This document shows, piece after piece, positions 1 through 7,239 of a DNA stretch of 12,095 nt. Under the pieces are notes generated by a model. The model saw only the letters and a program-made list of their open reading frames with translations, was not told the DNA's origin and ran no database searches. Position 1 is the first letter of the stretch, and each line of letters begins with the position of its first letter. This DNA comes from Pseudomonadota bacterium. GTDB lineage: Bacteria; Pseudomonadota; Alphaproteobacteria; Acetobacterales; Acetobacteraceae. The stretch lies in NCBI GenBank assembly GCA_021845835.1, contig JAJZVE010000069.1, forward strand, positions 1 through 12,095. Reading direction: 5' to 3'. The translations under genes were made by a program, and so were the position numbers.

Positions 1-1
1 G

Positions 2-160
2 CGTGAAGCTCCCGCAGGGCGATACCTGGAACGGAGCATCGCCGCTGAGACCGCGCTCGCGATGCTCGTGATCCTTGCTGCGTCCTCAATGGCGGGGCGG
101 ACGCCCGGGTCGATGCGAATGGCCCCGGATCCCTCCTCCGCCGATATGCCTGCAGGGTAG
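2..160 (+). CDS. C-terminal end of a CopD-like copper membrane protein (partial, 5' end outside the window)
   Basis: An open frame enters from the left edge and stops at TAG 158-160, giving 52 residues. It holds one hydrophobic segment preceded by LERSIAAETAL and followed by a short polar tail. An arginine-containing stretch, then AETAL and a last membrane helix, resembles the C-terminus of CopD-family inner-membrane proteins, which take part in copper uptake or resistance. CopD genes often lie beside ctaG-type genes, as here, and that raises the likelihood. The match rests on a short, low-complexity end, so the family assignment is tentative. It could also be the end of another polytopic membrane protein. 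No start can be assigned. Confidence 0.4.
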   Translation, partial: REAPAGRYLERSIAAETALAMLVILAASSMAGRTPGSMRMAPDPSSADMPAG

Positions 161-430
161 TCGGACGATGCTGGTGGTACGCTGCCCCGCTCCGCTCCGT
201 CCCGACGACATCGCTAGCCGCTGGACTGACGGATTCGCGTTTCACCGGCTCCGGCGCAGGCAAGGGGATGCTGTGCTCATGAGCGCGGACAGCGTCGCGC
301 GGAATCGGGCTTCGCGATCGATGCCGGAGTGTCGCTGTGGCGACGCTTCTACGTGCCGGCCGGACACAACACAGCGCATGGCGGAACGTGAAGCGGCTCT
401 CCGCCGCGTTCAACGGAGGACGCAGGCACG
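161..430. other. Gap between the CopD-like end and the ctaG-like gene
   Basis: These 270 bases hold short overlapping reading frames in several phases, none with a recognisable domain, signal peptide or convincing ribosome-binding site. The only functional element I can support is a GGAGG at 415-419, about 11 bases before the ATG of the next gene. The rest may be decayed coding sequence, but I recognise nothing in it. Confidence 0.4.
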
Positions 431-1540
431 ATGAAGCGAAGCGCCTTTCACGAACACTGGCCCCTGCTATTTGCAGCGCTCGGCGGGGCCACGATCACGA
501 CGGTCGGTCCGGTCATCTCGGATGACCTCAGCATTCTCCGTGCGGAACCCTGGGCTGCCTGGCAGCTTACCCTTGACGTTTCGGTACCGCTGCTGCTGGT
601 CGGTGCGCTGTATGCGGCGGGTGTCCTGCGGGGGCGCGCCAGGGCAGGGGCAGCGGCGCGACACGGGGCATTCGCCGGCGGCCTTCTGGCCATCTTCATC
701 GCGCTGCAGTCGCCGGTCGAAAGCCTGGCTGACCACTTGCTGGCGCTGCATGAGGTCGAGCACATGCTGCTGCGCACGATCGGACCGATGCTGCTCGTGC
801 TCGCCGGGCCGCAAGCGACGCTGCTACGTGGTCTGCCCGACTGGCTGCGCCACCGCGTTGTCGCCCCCGGCCTGTCCGCGCGTGCCGTGCAGTCGTCCTT
901 TGGGGCGCTCACCCACCCGGCGGTGGCCACGACGCTGTTCATCGCGGCCAGCGCCTTCTGGTATCTGCCGCGCTACCACGATCTGGCACTTGCGAACGAA
1001 TGGGTGCATTGGCTGATGCATGTCGGGCTGCTCACCACGGGATTGCTGTTCTTGGTCCGCCTGCTCGATCCGCGGCATCCGGCGCTCGGACCGTCGCTCT
1101 CCACGCGGCTGCTCATGTGCGGGTTGGCGATCATCAGCAACATCCTGATCGGCTTCGCCGTCACCTTTAGCCCCGACGTGCTCTATCCAGAGTATCAGGC
1201 CTCCGGGTTGCTGTGGGATATCAATCCTCGTCTGAACCAGATCTATGGCGGACAGACTGCGTGGATTCCCGGATCGATGATGCTGGGCATTGCGCTGCTC
1301 ACGACGGTGTATCGCTGGGGCAGACATGAAGAGCGAGATGCGAGCCGTCACCTGCCAACCGAGCGAGCTGCAATCAGCGGGGTAGCGTTCGTGTTGGCCC
1401 AGCGCCCACGTAACCGTGCCCTTGCGCTCGGCCTGATCGGCTTCGCGTTGACCGTGCTTGCGTTCACGCTGGGCAGCGTCATCGCCTACGAGGGATCGCT
1501 GCACAATGGGCACCCAGCATCACAGCAGGCTCACCGCTGA
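431..1540 (+). CDS. CtaG-type (caa3_CtaG family) cytochrome c oxidase assembly protein
   Basis: This is a polytopic inner-membrane protein of 369 residues with about seven to nine hydrophobic segments. Family-typical histidines lie at the membrane face: the LADHLLALHEVEHML stretch carries H102, H107 and H111, HWLMH carries H193 and H197, and a YGG motif is at 272-274. This fits the caa3_CtaG family (PF09678), which is linked to copper delivery for haem-copper oxidase assembly and is distinct from the Cox11-type CtaG of many proteobacteria. The start is ATG 431, after GGAGG at 415-419. The apparent CopD end upstream and the SCO gene at the far end of the window support a copper or oxidase-assembly role. 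The C-terminus (about 300-369) has an extra helix and a His-containing tail. It converges with the acyltransferase gene, with 23 bases between the stops. Confidence 0.85.
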   Translation: MKRSAFHEHWPLLFAALGGATITTVGPVISDDLSILRAEPWAAWQLTLDVSVPLLLVGALYAAGVLRGRARAGAAARHGAFAGGLLAIFIALQSPVESLADHLLALHEVEHMLLRTIGPMLLVLAGPQATLLRGLPDWLRHRVVAPGLSARAVQSSFGALTHPAVATTLFIAASAFWYLPRYHDLALANEWVHWLMHVGLLTTGLLFLVRLLDPRHPALGPSLSTRLLMCGLAIISNILIGFAVTFSPDVLYPEYQASGLLWDINPRLNQIYGGQTAWIPGSMMLGIALLTTVYRWGRHEERDASRHLPTERAAISGVAFVLAQRPRNRALALGLIGFALTVLAFTLGSVIAYEGSLHNGHPASQQAHR

Positions 1541-1563
1541 CGTCGGACCGCCCAGGCCGGGCC

Positions 1564-2649
1564 CTATCCTCGGGTGGCGTAGCGCACCATCCGCTCGCGG
1601 CGGCGACGATACGCGGCGAAGGCGAGCAGCGCCGGTTCCTCCACCAACCGGTGAGCGAGCGTCGCCAATCCCAGCGTCATCGCAGTGACCGTCACGCCAT
1701 AGATCATTTTGTGGGCGGCGGGATCGGCCTGGAAGTATCGCCACGCGGTGGCCTGCAAGGTCTCGACCAGCGCGAAGCTCATATAGAAGGAGTAGGAGAC
1801 TTCTCCCAGCCATTCCAGGCCGGGCACTCGCCCGAGCAGCGCTCGCCGCTCCTGCTGTCCGGCCTGCATCAGTCCAGCAAGCACGAGCCACAGTCCGGCC
1901 AGGATTGCCAGTTCCTGCCCGGAAATCGCGGCGCTGACCACCAGTGCGGCACCAAGGGCTGCGACCGGATGGCCTGGCACGCGCGCGGGCAGGCGCTGCA
2001 GGAGGGGAATGATGGCGGTGCCCGCGATGAACTCGGGGAAAAAGCGATACAAGCCGCCATCGTAGGTTAGAGTGAGCCCGTACTCCGCGCTGGTCACGCG
2101 CGCCGCTGCGGCACCGAGCAATGCGGCCAGCAGGACCGCCGCAAGGCTCATCCCCTTGCGGCCACGCAGCAGCGGCCACAGGATGGGAAAGAGCAGATAT
2201 CCCGCCCACTCCGCGCTGATCGTCCAGGATGGATAATTCCACGCCCAGCGCCCGCTGACGCCCCATGCCTGCAGCAGCGCGAGGTGGCTCAGCAGTTCCC
2301 TGACGCCGAACCGCTCTGGATCACGCGGCTGCAGGTGCAGCAGCCAGGCCGTGCTGAGCATGCTGGCAATTGCGAGGATCGTCCCGAGATGCAGGGGATA
2401 GATGCGCACCAGGCGCTTCGCCCAGAATGCGCGTGCATCGGAGAACGTGGGCGCCAGGGTTGGATACACGTAGGCGAGAATCATGCCTGAGAGGATGAAG
2501 AACCCGTCCACGCCCATCGCACCGCGCTGTACGATGCGACCCACCGGGCCAAGCAGATGCGCATAATGGGACTGCAGGTTGACGTGGTAGGCGAAGACCC
2601 AGGCGGCAAACAGCGCCCGGCAACATGTCAGGTCCGTGATATGCTTCAT
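1564..2649 (-). CDS. Acyltransferase 3 family membrane protein (OafA/YrhL-like)
   Basis: The 361-residue membrane protein has about ten hydrophobic helices. It carries the features of the acyltransferase-3 family (PF01757): an N-terminal CRALFAAWVFAYH stretch with R11 and H22, GVDGFFILSG at 46-55, a KRLVRIYPLHL loop, a W-x-SWTISAEW motif midway, and a HRLVEEPA motif near the C-terminus. Such enzymes move acetyl or other acyl groups onto envelope sugars such as O-antigen, exopolysaccharide or peptidoglycan. The substrate cannot be read here. I chose ATG 2649 because the family usually starts a few residues before the first helix, and an AGGGT lies just upstream. A GTG at 2685 would add 12 polar residues. 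It has no functional link to the copper genes and lies next to an insertion-sequence remnant, so it may be a separate acquisition. Confidence 0.88.
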   Translation of the reverse strand: MKHITDLTCCRALFAAWVFAYHVNLQSHYAHLLGPVGRIVQRGAMGVDGFFILSGMILAYVYPTLAPTFSDARAFWAKRLVRIYPLHLGTILAIASMLSTAWLLHLQPRDPERFGVRELLSHLALLQAWGVSGRWAWNYPSWTISAEWAGYLLFPILWPLLRGRKGMSLAAVLLAALLGAAAARVTSAEYGLTLTYDGGLYRFFPEFIAGTAIIPLLQRLPARVPGHPVAALGAALVVSAAISGQELAILAGLWLVLAGLMQAGQQERRALLGRVPGLEWLGEVSYSFYMSFALVETLQATAWRYFQADPAAHKMIYGVTVTAMTLGLATLAHRLVEEPALLAFAAYRRRRERMVRYATRG

Positions 2650-2910
2650 CGAGACCCTGTCGCGCAGGTCAGCAGACGTTTTCACGGTTGTGGCGGCCGA
2701 TACGGAAAGATTCTCCGGACAGGTTTAGCAACAACGCAGGCATCGCGCGTGATCCACGATGTCACTTCCGGCAATTGTGAGGGATAGCGCTGCTCCGGAC
2801 GAAGCTGGCTGGGTTCTGATCCGCTGAGCGGATTGGTCCCGCGGGCTTGGCGTTCCAGCGCTGGCAACTCAGCCCTTCTTGGCAGCGTGGGAAGAAAGAG
2901 GAGACAATAG

Positions 2911-3278
2911 TATATCCACTCATTGGTCGAGCTGCTGGATGACGGGAATGCGGCGAGCGCGGTCTTGGCCGACGCTGCCTACCGCTGGGTGAAGAACGAG
3001 GCGCTGCTGGCCGACCGCGGCTTGGTCTCGCGCAGTAACCGCAAGAAACCGAAGAGCCGGCCGATGATGTGGCGCCCGCGCCACACGAATGCCCGCTAAG
3101 CGGCCATGCGTGCGGCGATCGAGCAGGTGTTCGCCCGGCAGAAGGGGCCGCTCCACCGATGACCTTGGTTGTCCGCACCATCGGCATCGCCCGCATCCGC
3201 GTCAAGATCGGCCTCGCTGATTCGGCCTACAACATGCAGCGCCGCGTCTGGCTCGCCGGCGAGAACGTGCCGGCGTAG
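2911..3278 (+). pseudogene. IS5-family transposase remnant (C-terminal part; stop plus frameshift)
   Basis: Two frames together rebuild the C-terminal part of an IS5-type DDE transposase. The first runs from about 2911 with LADAAYRWVKNEALL, RGLVSRSNRKKPK and, after a TAA at 3097-3099, AAIEQVFARQKG. It ends at TGA 3160-3162. The second frame continues from 3159 with VVRTIGIARIRVKIGLADSAYN and stops at 3276-3278. The D of ADAAYR and the E of IEQVFA match the second and third catalytic acids of IS5-type enzymes. The N-terminal two thirds and the first catalytic Asp are missing, so the element is dead. No terminal inverted repeats or target duplication could be recognised. It marks past insertion or rearrangement between the acyltransferase gene and the permease remnant. 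Confidence 0.8.
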
Positions 3279-3481
3279 CACGGCGGACCAGCCAAACCTG
3301 CGATGTCACCGGCTAGTGCAAGCCCAATCACTTACGATCCAAGGCGTCCAGCCGGCGCTCCGAACCGAGATCTTGTCAACGGCGCAACCAACGGCTCGCG
3401 CAACCCGGTTGTTGGAGAGGCCCCTTTGTTGCCGTCTGGGCGCGCGCGATGGCGTCCGTGTCGGGCTGGGATAACCTCTGA
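3279..3481. other. Gap between two pseudogenes, no recognisable gene
   Basis: Short frames exist in all phases, but none shows a domain, a start with a ribosome-binding site, or clear coding bias. On the minus strand at about 3440-3310, a stretch with GLSNNRVARAVGC loosely resembles the helix-turn-helix start of IS630-type transposases. It is interrupted and too short to call. The segment is best seen as debris between the IS5 remnant and the permease remnant. Confidence 0.35.
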
Positions 3482-3740
3482 GCACCGGTGACGAAGGGCG
3501 AGATGGGGCGCCTGCTGTCCGACAGCCAATGGCGGACGATCCCGGCCGCGAGCGGCCTCGGCGCCGCATCCTCGTCCTGCTCATATGCTGCAGTGGCGCC
3601 GGCGCATGCGATCTTCCACAATTGCGTTTCAGTTCACCTCCACGAACCTCATGCTGGAACTCGGCGTCATCCTGTGGCTGCTGATGGAGTGGCAGTTCAC
3701 GCGGCGATACAGGGGTCCCGCACACCCCCAGGAGCCGTAA
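3482..3740 (+). pseudogene. ArsP_1-type permease remnant (truncated, frameshifted)
   Basis: The first frame reads KGEMGRLLSDSQWRTIPAAS, GLGAASSSCSYAAVA and HAIF from about 3491 to 3620. A shifted frame then reads AFQFTSTNLMLELG and VILWLLMEWQFT until TAA 3738-3740. Joined, these match the central part of predicted permeases of the ArsP_1 family (PF03773), including the SSSCSYAA signature and the following STNL-x-ELG helix. The family usually exceeds 300 residues, and about 80 are left. The N-terminal helices and everything after WQFT are absent, and a small deletion near 3617-3625 changes the frame. These permeases are often found in metal-resistance regions, so this may be a lost part of the metal locus. 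The product should be non-functional. The family call rests on remembered motif similarity. Confidence 0.6.
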
Positions 3741-3778
3741 TGCGCCGGCTGTGTGCCGAGGAGTCCTGCAATCGCCTT

Positions 3779-3808
3779 TTGCCTCTGGTGCTCGGGTTAG
3801 CGTATCAT
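3779..3808 (+). promoter_or_regulatory. Possible sigma70-like promoter before the small secreted protein gene
   Basis: TTGCCT at 3779-3784 and TATCAT at 3803-3808 are separated by 18 bases and resemble -35 and -10 boxes. Transcription would begin around 3814-3817, almost on the ATG at 3817, which has no visible Shine-Dalgarno sequence. That would give a leaderless or nearly leaderless mRNA. Short motifs like these occur by chance, so confidence is low. Confidence 0.3.
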
Positions 3809-3816
3809 CCTTACCG

Positions 3817-4146
3817 ATGTCGATTGCGCACAAGGCACTCCGCTTCCTTGTGACCGCGCTCATGCTGCTCGGTACAGGCGCATGGTCCGGTCACGCGCCC
3901 GCGCGAGCCCTACCGCCTCTCGGTATTGCCGCATCGGCCCAAACGTTAAAGCCTTTGGCCGATCAGCAGGCGCAGCCCGCGGCGGCCGCATGTTCACCGG
4001 CCACCTGCATGGTCGCGATCGTGACCGGGGGCCGCATGGATGCGGGCCTGGGATTGCGTCGCGTGGCAGTCCGCTACGCAGCATGGCAGCAGACTGGCCC
4101 TCCCGGCATCGAGCCGGTGCCGTTGCCGTTTCCTCCCAGATATTAA
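3817..4146 (+). CDS. Small secreted two-cysteine protein, unknown function (paralogue of the 5224-5568 product)
   Basis: The 109-residue product has a signal peptide (hydrophobic core LVTALMLLG, probable cleavage after the ARA near residue 31), a Pro/Ala-rich linker, C59-x4-C64 and a proline-rich tail ending PFPPRY. I do not recognise a named family. C64 lies 40 residues before PFPPR, exactly as in the product of 5224-5568, and both share G-x2-P-x-P-x-P before that tail. They are probably diverged copies on either side of the DsbA-like gene. The Cys pair could bind Cu(I) or be a substrate of the DsbA-like protein, which is inference. I chose ATG 3817 because the signal peptide begins there. 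An in-frame GTG at 3751 would add 22 residues unlike a signal peptide. Confidence 0.6.
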   Translation: MSIAHKALRFLVTALMLLGTGAWSGHAPARALPPLGIAASAQTLKPLADQQAQPAAAACSPATCMVAIVTGGRMDAGLGLRRVAVRYAAWQQTGPPGIEPVPLPFPPRY

Positions 4147-4338
4147 GCGCCGATCAACTGGCCCGCCCGCCAGCGTTCGCGGGCCGGCGAGTTGCCTGTT
4201 GCGAGCCGGCTCACGATCGGGCGTCGCCCATGGCGATTGAGCGGCGGGCATTCGGTTCATCCGTTCGATACCGTAATTGGTCCTCCTGCTGCTCTCTGCT
4301 TGGCTTCCAAGCAGGCAGATGAAAGTGAGTAACGTTTC

Positions 4339-5040
4339 ATGCCCCAGGCGGCTCCGGCAATCCTGACGCGGCGGCCCCTTGCACGCCGCGCTACGCTGCT
4401 CCTGCTCGCGGCGGCAACAGCCATCCGGACATGGCCCGCTGCAGCCCAACCCGGCGAGCAATCGCCGGACCGATCGGCTCCTTCGCGCGACGAGCGGGAG
4501 GCGATATCGGCTCTGGTCACTGAAGACCTGCTGCGCGATCCAGCGGCACCCGTGCTGGGCAACCCGCAGGGCGACGTTACGATGGTCGAGTTCTTCGACT
4601 ATCGTTGTCCATATTGCCGGCTGATGGCGCCGCGGCTGGTCGCGCTGATCGGCAAGGATTCCGGCCTGCGACTAGTGATGAAGGAATATCCGGTCCTCAG
4701 CCGCGAGTCGATCGTGGCGGCAAAGGTTGCATTGGTCGCGGCACGACACGGCCTCTACCCGTCGTTCCATGCTGCCATGTACGCGCTCAACGGACCATTC
4801 GACGAACAGAAGATCATGCAAGTCGCCCAGTCAGTGGGTCTGGTGCCGGACGTGGTCCGGCAGGAGATGAATGATCCGATAATCGCCGCGGAGCTACGGC
4901 GCAATCTCGCCTTGGGGACGATCATCGGCGTCAACGGTACGCCCGCCTTCGTCGTCGGCCGCGGCATCGTTCCCGGCGCCGTGTCGATCGACGTGCTGGA
5001 GAAGCTGATCGCCAAGGAGCGCGCCAAGCAGAAGGGCTGA
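4339..5040 (+). CDS. DsbA-family thiol:disulfide oxidoreductase (ScsC/Com1-like)
   Basis: The 233-residue exported thioredoxin-fold protein has an arginine-rich start and hydrophobic core (about residues 11-36) that form a signal peptide, with AAA-QP as a likely cleavage site. A short helical region follows (DEREAISALVTEDLL, 51-65). Then come VTMVEFFDYRCPYC with redox Cys90 and Cys93, a helical insert (about 125-195), and NGTPAFVVG with the cis-proline P202 after T201. The VPGAVS end is typical of Com1/ScsC-type DsbA proteins. It should act in the periplasm as a disulfide oxidase or isomerase. The ScsB-like reductase gene 3.4 kb downstream could be its redox partner, as in the scs copper-tolerance system, but the pairing is inferred. 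It starts at ATG 4339, with a weak AGTGAG upstream. Confidence 0.88.
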   Translation: MPQAAPAILTRRPLARRATLLLLAAATAIRTWPAAAQPGEQSPDRSAPSRDEREAISALVTEDLLRDPAAPVLGNPQGDVTMVEFFDYRCPYCRLMAPRLVALIGKDSGLRLVMKEYPVLSRESIVAAKVALVAARHGLYPSFHAAMYALNGPFDEQKIMQVAQSVGLVPDVVRQEMNDPIIAAELRRNLALGTIIGVNGTPAFVVGRGIVPGAVSIDVLEKLIAKERAKQKG

Positions 5041-5223
5041 TCCTGCTATTCGCGGGCTACAGGTACCTCAAACGCGATCCGGGGCATCGCGCGGCCCATG
5101 GCGACGGAATCACCGGGGCCGGGCAGGACTTCTTGCGGTCCGCGCATTGCAGCAGTGGCGGTGCCGGATCGGTTTGCCGAGCCGCAACTTGCGATCCGCA
5201 TCGCCCAGCGATAGGCTCCCGGC

Positions 5224-5568
5224 ATGCTCAGGCGGCTCGCTCCAGTCCTGCTCGCCGTTCTGTTCGCCTTGGTGGCGACGCTGCCGCTTGGCGGGCGCGC
5301 CATGTCATTGGCGGCAGGCACTGCCGGGACCGCCATGCATCAGCACTGCGCGAGCTGCCCGAGTTCGCGAAGCGACACGGCTCCCGACAAGATGCCAGCC
5401 TGCCAAGTCCTGGCCTGTGCCGGCGCTGTGGCGGTGTTGCCGACCGCGGCGTGGCTTCCCGGCCGCATCCTGCTCGGGACTGTGCATCCGCAGCCTCTCG
5501 CGCGCCAATGGATCGGCGCGCTGCCTGCGCCCGATCCCTTCCCGCCCAGACCCATCGCCCTCGTCTGA
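5224..5568 (+). CDS. Small secreted Cys/His protein, unknown function (paralogue of the 3817-4146 product)
   Basis: The 114-residue product has an N-terminal signal peptide (MLRR, then a Leu/Ala/Val core to about residue 26). A potential metal-binding patch follows with H39, H41, C42 and C45, then M57, C60 and C65, a second hydrophobic stretch (about 66-86) and a tail with PAPDPFPPRP. Small His/Met/Cys-containing exported proteins are common beside copper oxidase genes, but I cannot give a family name. The C60-x4-C65 pair and the PFPPR tail keep the same spacing as in the product of 3817-4146. This copy adds the HQHCASC motif. The gene lies 183 bases after the DsbA-like gene and 129 bases before the multicopper oxidase gene. 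A hairpin overlaps its stop codon. Confidence 0.65.
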   Translation: MLRRLAPVLLAVLFALVATLPLGGRAMSLAAGTAGTAMHQHCASCPSSRSDTAPDKMPACQVLACAGAVAVLPTAAWLPGRILLGTVHPQPLARQWIGALPAPDPFPPRPIALV

Positions 5569-5596
5569 ACCGCCGCGGCCGGGCCGCGAGCGGTTC
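5567..5596 (+). terminator. Strong hairpin over the stop codon (attenuator-like or mRNA-stabilising)
   Basis: The left arm 5567-5580 (GAACCGCCGCGGCC) pairs with the right arm 5582-5596 (GGCCGCG, an unpaired A at 5589, then GCGGTTC). This makes up to 14 GC-rich base pairs with one bulge, though the innermost pairs must open to form a loop. It begins within the TGA at 5566-5568 of the small secreted protein gene. No T-run follows, so it is not a classic intrinsic terminator. It may reduce read-through into the multicopper oxidase gene or protect an upstream transcript end. Confidence 0.5.
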
Positions 5597-5697
5597 TGAG
5601 CAGCTATGGGGTCCGCGCCTTGTGCCGGGCCGATGTCCAGACCCGTTGGCTTCCCGCTTCGAATGCCGCTGGTCCTGGCACGACAGGGACGAGTCGA

Positions 5698-7137
5698 ATG
5701 CGATTCACGCCTATCTCCGGCCTGCGCCGCAGGCACTTTCTTCAGGCCGGCGCGGCCTGCGCCGTCGCCGGCTTCGCCGCTCCCATCCGGGCCGAAGCCG
5801 ATGGCGCCGCTGCGACGATGCTGCGGCCCGGCCCCGCCCGCGTCAGCATGGTCGGCGACGAAGCACCGCCGACCGCGGTCTGGGCCTATAACGGGGCCGT
5901 GCCCGGCCCGGTACTGCGGCTGCGCCAGGGCGCGCCGTTCCGCGCGACGGTCGAGAACGGATTGGCCGAAACCACGACCGTCCACTGGCACGGCGTCCGC
6001 CTGCCGAACGCAATGGACGGCGTACCCGGCCTGACGCAGGCACCGATCCCGCCCGGCGGGCGCTTCGACTATGCCTTCACGCCGCCTGATGCCGGCACTT
6101 TCTGGTACCACTCCCACGACGATGGGCTGGTGCAGATGGGCCGCGGCCTCGCCGGGGCGCTGATCGTGGAAGAGCGGGAGCCTCCCGCCGTCGATCGCGA
6201 TCTGCTCTGGACCATCCAGGACTGGCGCCTCACGCCGGATGCCCAGATCGCGCCCGGCTTCTTCAACCGCATGGAAATCGCGATGGACGGGCGGGTCGGC
6301 AACACCGTTACCATCAACGGGCGTCTGCCGGAGACGCTGCGCGTCCGCGCGGGCGAACGAGTCCGGCTGCGACTGTTGAACGCCGCCATCGCCCGCATTA
6401 TGGCGCTGCGCTTCGAGGGCCACCGTCCGGTGATCGTGGCGCTGGATGGTCAGCCCTGCGACCCGCACACGCCGCCTGACGGGCGCATTCTGCTTGGCCC
6501 CGCGATGCGCGCCGACGTGATGCTCGACATGCAGGGTGATCCCGGTCGCGCCTACCGCGTGGTGGACGATTTCTACGGCCGGCTTGCCTACACGCTGGTC
6601 CGTATCGCCTATGATGCGGGGCCACCCCTGCGCCCGCATCCGCTGGATGCGACGCTCCGCCTGCCGCCCAATCCCGTGCCGCGTCCAGACCTGGCACCCG
6701 CGGTGATCCACGAAGTCCGCCTGCAGGGCGGCATGATGGGCGGCATGATGGCCATGGGCGGCGGGGGCATGGGCGGTGGCATGATGGGCATGGCCTCCGG
6801 CGCTGCCTGGGCAATCAACGGGCATTCCATGACCGGCGACGGGAATGCGCAGATGCCACCGCTGTTCCGCATCGACCGCGGACGGAGCTGCATTCTCGAT
6901 TTCCGCAACGAGACCGCGTGGTGGCACCCGATGCATCTGCACGGGCACAGTTTCTCCGTGCTCGATCGCGATGGCGCGCCGGTGCCGCACGACATGTGGG
7001 GCGACACGGTGCTGGTGCGCCCGCGCGAGCGGGTGCGCGTCGCCTTCGTTGCCGACAATCCGGGCGACTGGATGCTGCATTGCCACGTCATGGAGCACCA
7101 GGTCGGCGGGCTGATGGGAACCGTCCGGGTGGCGTGA
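5698..7137 (+). CDS. Tat-exported multicopper oxidase (CueO/CopA-like, probable cuprous oxidase)
   Basis: The product has 479 residues and three cupredoxin domains. The Tat-type signal RRRHFLQAG is at 10-18. Copper-site motifs run in order: HWHG (H96, H98), WYHSH (H138, H140), HPMHLHGH (H410, H413, H415) and HCHVMEH (H461, C462, H463, H467). All type 1, 2 and 3 ligands are present, so it should be active. A Met/Gly-rich loop at 345-366, before the last domain, resembles the Cu(I)-binding Met region of CueO. The position equivalent to the axial Met of CueO appears to be L472, with M473 next to it. The likely role is oxidation of Cu(I) to Cu(II) in the periplasm. The start is ATG 5698, with AGGGA upstream and a proper Tat signal. 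An upstream in-frame start would bury the signal. Confidence 0.92.
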   Translation: MRFTPISGLRRRHFLQAGAACAVAGFAAPIRAEADGAAATMLRPGPARVSMVGDEAPPTAVWAYNGAVPGPVLRLRQGAPFRATVENGLAETTTVHWHGVRLPNAMDGVPGLTQAPIPPGGRFDYAFTPPDAGTFWYHSHDDGLVQMGRGLAGALIVEEREPPAVDRDLLWTIQDWRLTPDAQIAPGFFNRMEIAMDGRVGNTVTINGRLPETLRVRAGERVRLRLLNAAIARIMALRFEGHRPVIVALDGQPCDPHTPPDGRILLGPAMRADVMLDMQGDPGRAYRVVDDFYGRLAYTLVRIAYDAGPPLRPHPLDATLRLPPNPVPRPDLAPAVIHEVRLQGGMMGGMMAMGGGGMGGGMMGMASGAAWAINGHSMTGDGNAQMPPLFRIDRGRSCILDFRNETAWWHPMHLHGHSFSVLDRDGAPVPHDMWGDTVLVRPRERVRVAFVADNPGDWMLHCHVMEHQVGGLMGTVRVA

Positions 7138-7239
7138 TGCGCATGACGCCTTGCTGCATTCGCCGCGTACGACGCGGGAAGGACGCATCGAACGACGCGC
7201 TGACCAGTGACCTGTTTTGGGCCGAGAGGACGACGTGAC

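Noticed and set aside
75..434. A 119-residue plus-strand frame before the ctaG-like gene
   Set aside because: It overlaps the CopD-like end, has an Arg/Pro-rich shadow composition, and has no signal, domain or clear ribosome-binding site.
2819..2833. Palindrome ATCCGCTGAGCGGAT (7-base arms around one base)
   Set aside because: It could be an operator or an IS end, but it is isolated, not repeated elsewhere in the window, and not placed at a promoter I can recognise.
3306..3440. Minus-strand helix-turn-helix-like stretch (GLSNNRVARAVGC) resembling IS630 transposase
   Set aside because: The similarity is short, and no adjoining transposase sequence is readable in any phase.
5046..5336. A 96-residue minus-strand frame between the DsbA-like and small secreted protein genes
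   Set aside because: It overlaps the signal-peptide region of the plus-strand gene, has no recognisable motif and no convincing start.
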